Below, piece after piece: positions 8,069-8,489 of a DNA stretch of 8,489 nucleotides (positions are counted from its first letter, which is position 1; each line of letters starts with the position of its first letter). This stretch comes from Geoglobus sp. (GTDB lineage Archaea > Halobacteriota > Archaeoglobi > Archaeoglobales > Archaeoglobaceae): positions 1 through 8,489 of the forward strand of contig JALUWC010000384.1 in NCBI GenBank assembly GCA_027019885.1. The letters run 5' to 3'. A program made the translations under genes and the position numbers. Under the pieces are notes generated by a model. It worked only from the letters and a program-made list of their open reading frames with translations, was not told the origin of the DNA and ran no database searches.

Positions 8069-8489
8069 CCCATCCACCTTGCATAAACAAATATGTGATC
8101 CCTGTGGTAGGGATCAAGATTGCTCCATTCAATGATATCAAATCCCTCCTCCAGAGACCCGATAACCTCCCTGTAGATCTCCTGAGGTTCAGCAGTTGAA
8201 TCTATGCTCTTTGCCTTTACAAAAATAAGCCCGAGCGACCTCTTTTTTCCAAAAAATTCAAAGTTTCTCACGAAGATGTCAACCTGATTTCTCTGAGCGA
8301 TGTCCTGATAAATGAAATCAACCTTCTCCACAATCCCGCTGTACCTTTCAGGGCTCGCAGCGTCTGCAAGAATCGGAATTATGTTTTTCCTCTCCATTGC
8401 AAGACCCAAAAACTTCTGAAACGGTTTTGCAGAGTATTCAACAGCGTAGATCACACCCCTCTCAAGAATATCCGAGATATGGCTAACAG
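8065..8489 (-). CDS. flpA: Fibrillarin-like rRNA/tRNA 2'-O-methyltransferase (5' end outside the window)
   Basis: The frame is open to the window edge and gives 140 C-terminal residues, so about 70 N-terminal residues are missing compared with archaeal fibrillarins of about 210-230. The GTG at 8454, a possible internal start, is just a valine codon in VSHISDILERGVIYAVEYS, the conserved SAM-binding part. Further family marks are NIIPILADAASPERY, VDFIYQDIAQRNQ with the catalytic Asp region, FVKAKSIDST with the conserved lysine, and the ending DPYHRDHIFVYARW. By family knowledge it is the methyltransferase subunit of box C/D sRNPs, working with Nop5 and L7Ae under guidance of small RNAs, modifying rRNA and tRNA. 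In many archaea nop5 lies just upstream, which would be beyond the right edge here. Its stop overlaps the next gene by 4 nt, so it heads or belongs to an RNA-maturation operon. Confidence 0.95.
   Translation of the reverse strand, partial: VSHISDILERGVIYAVEYSAKPFQKFLGLAMERKNIIPILADAASPERYSGIVEKVDFIYQDIAQRNQVDIFVRNFEFFGKKRSLGLIFVKAKSIDSTAEPQEIYREVIGSLEEGFDIIEWSNLDPYHRDHIFVYARWMG
8074..8080 (-). promoter_or_regulatory. Shine-Dalgarno sequence that decides the start of the HARP gene
   Basis: On the minus strand AAGGTGG lies five bases before the ATG at 8068. It sits inside the end of the fibrillarin gene, and the in-frame GTG at 8077-8075 falls within it, so initiation there is improbable. Confidence 0.65.

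Overview
The window looks like chromosomal DNA from a hyperthermophilic euryarchaeon, most likely of the order Archaeoglobales (Archaeoglobus, Geoglobus or Ferroglobus type). The reasons are an archaeal fibrillarin, an RNA-free RNase P of the HARP family, a PGF-CTERM surface anchor, TATA boxes about 26 bp upstream of start codons, and arginine written almost only as AGA/AGG. The genus is inference from general resemblance; no search was run.

Left part (1-2344): the tail of an acyl-CoA synthetase-type enzyme runs rightward and overlaps by 10 bp the end of a leftward gene for a ribbon-helix-helix protein of unknown function. A 305-bp divergent spacer with several short palindromes separates that regulator-like gene from a rightward gene for a six-heme c-type cytochrome. 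The cytochrome has a signal peptide, N-glycosylation sequons, a Thr/Pro-rich stalk and a PGF-CTERM tail, so it should be displayed on the outer face of the cell. Its haem-rich body uses CGN arginine codons that its ends and neighbours avoid.

Middle part (2345-6203, rightward): an amt-glnK pair (ammonium channel and its PII gatekeeper) overlaps at ATGA and has two perfect inverted repeats around its promoter and start. Next comes serA, a long phosphoglycerate dehydrogenase with a C-terminal ACT domain and its own TATA box. Then comes a small membrane protein of the YdjM/DUF457 hydrolase-like family, preceded by a nine-base Shine-Dalgarno match. Ammonium uptake and serine synthesis sit side by side, but each has its own promoter signals.

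Right part (6204-8489, leftward): a tightly packed RNA-processing operon in transcription order: fibrillarin (5' end outside the window), a HARP-type RNase P protein, and histidyl-tRNA synthetase. Each junction is a 4-nt ATGA overlap preceded by a clear Shine-Dalgarno sequence. The operon converges on the YdjM-like gene with the two stop codons directly abutting. Putting a protein-only RNase P together with HisRS is the most thought-provoking feature, because tRNA-His is the tRNA whose 5' end needs special treatment. No tRNA or rRNA gene, CRISPR array, insertion sequence or origin was recognised.
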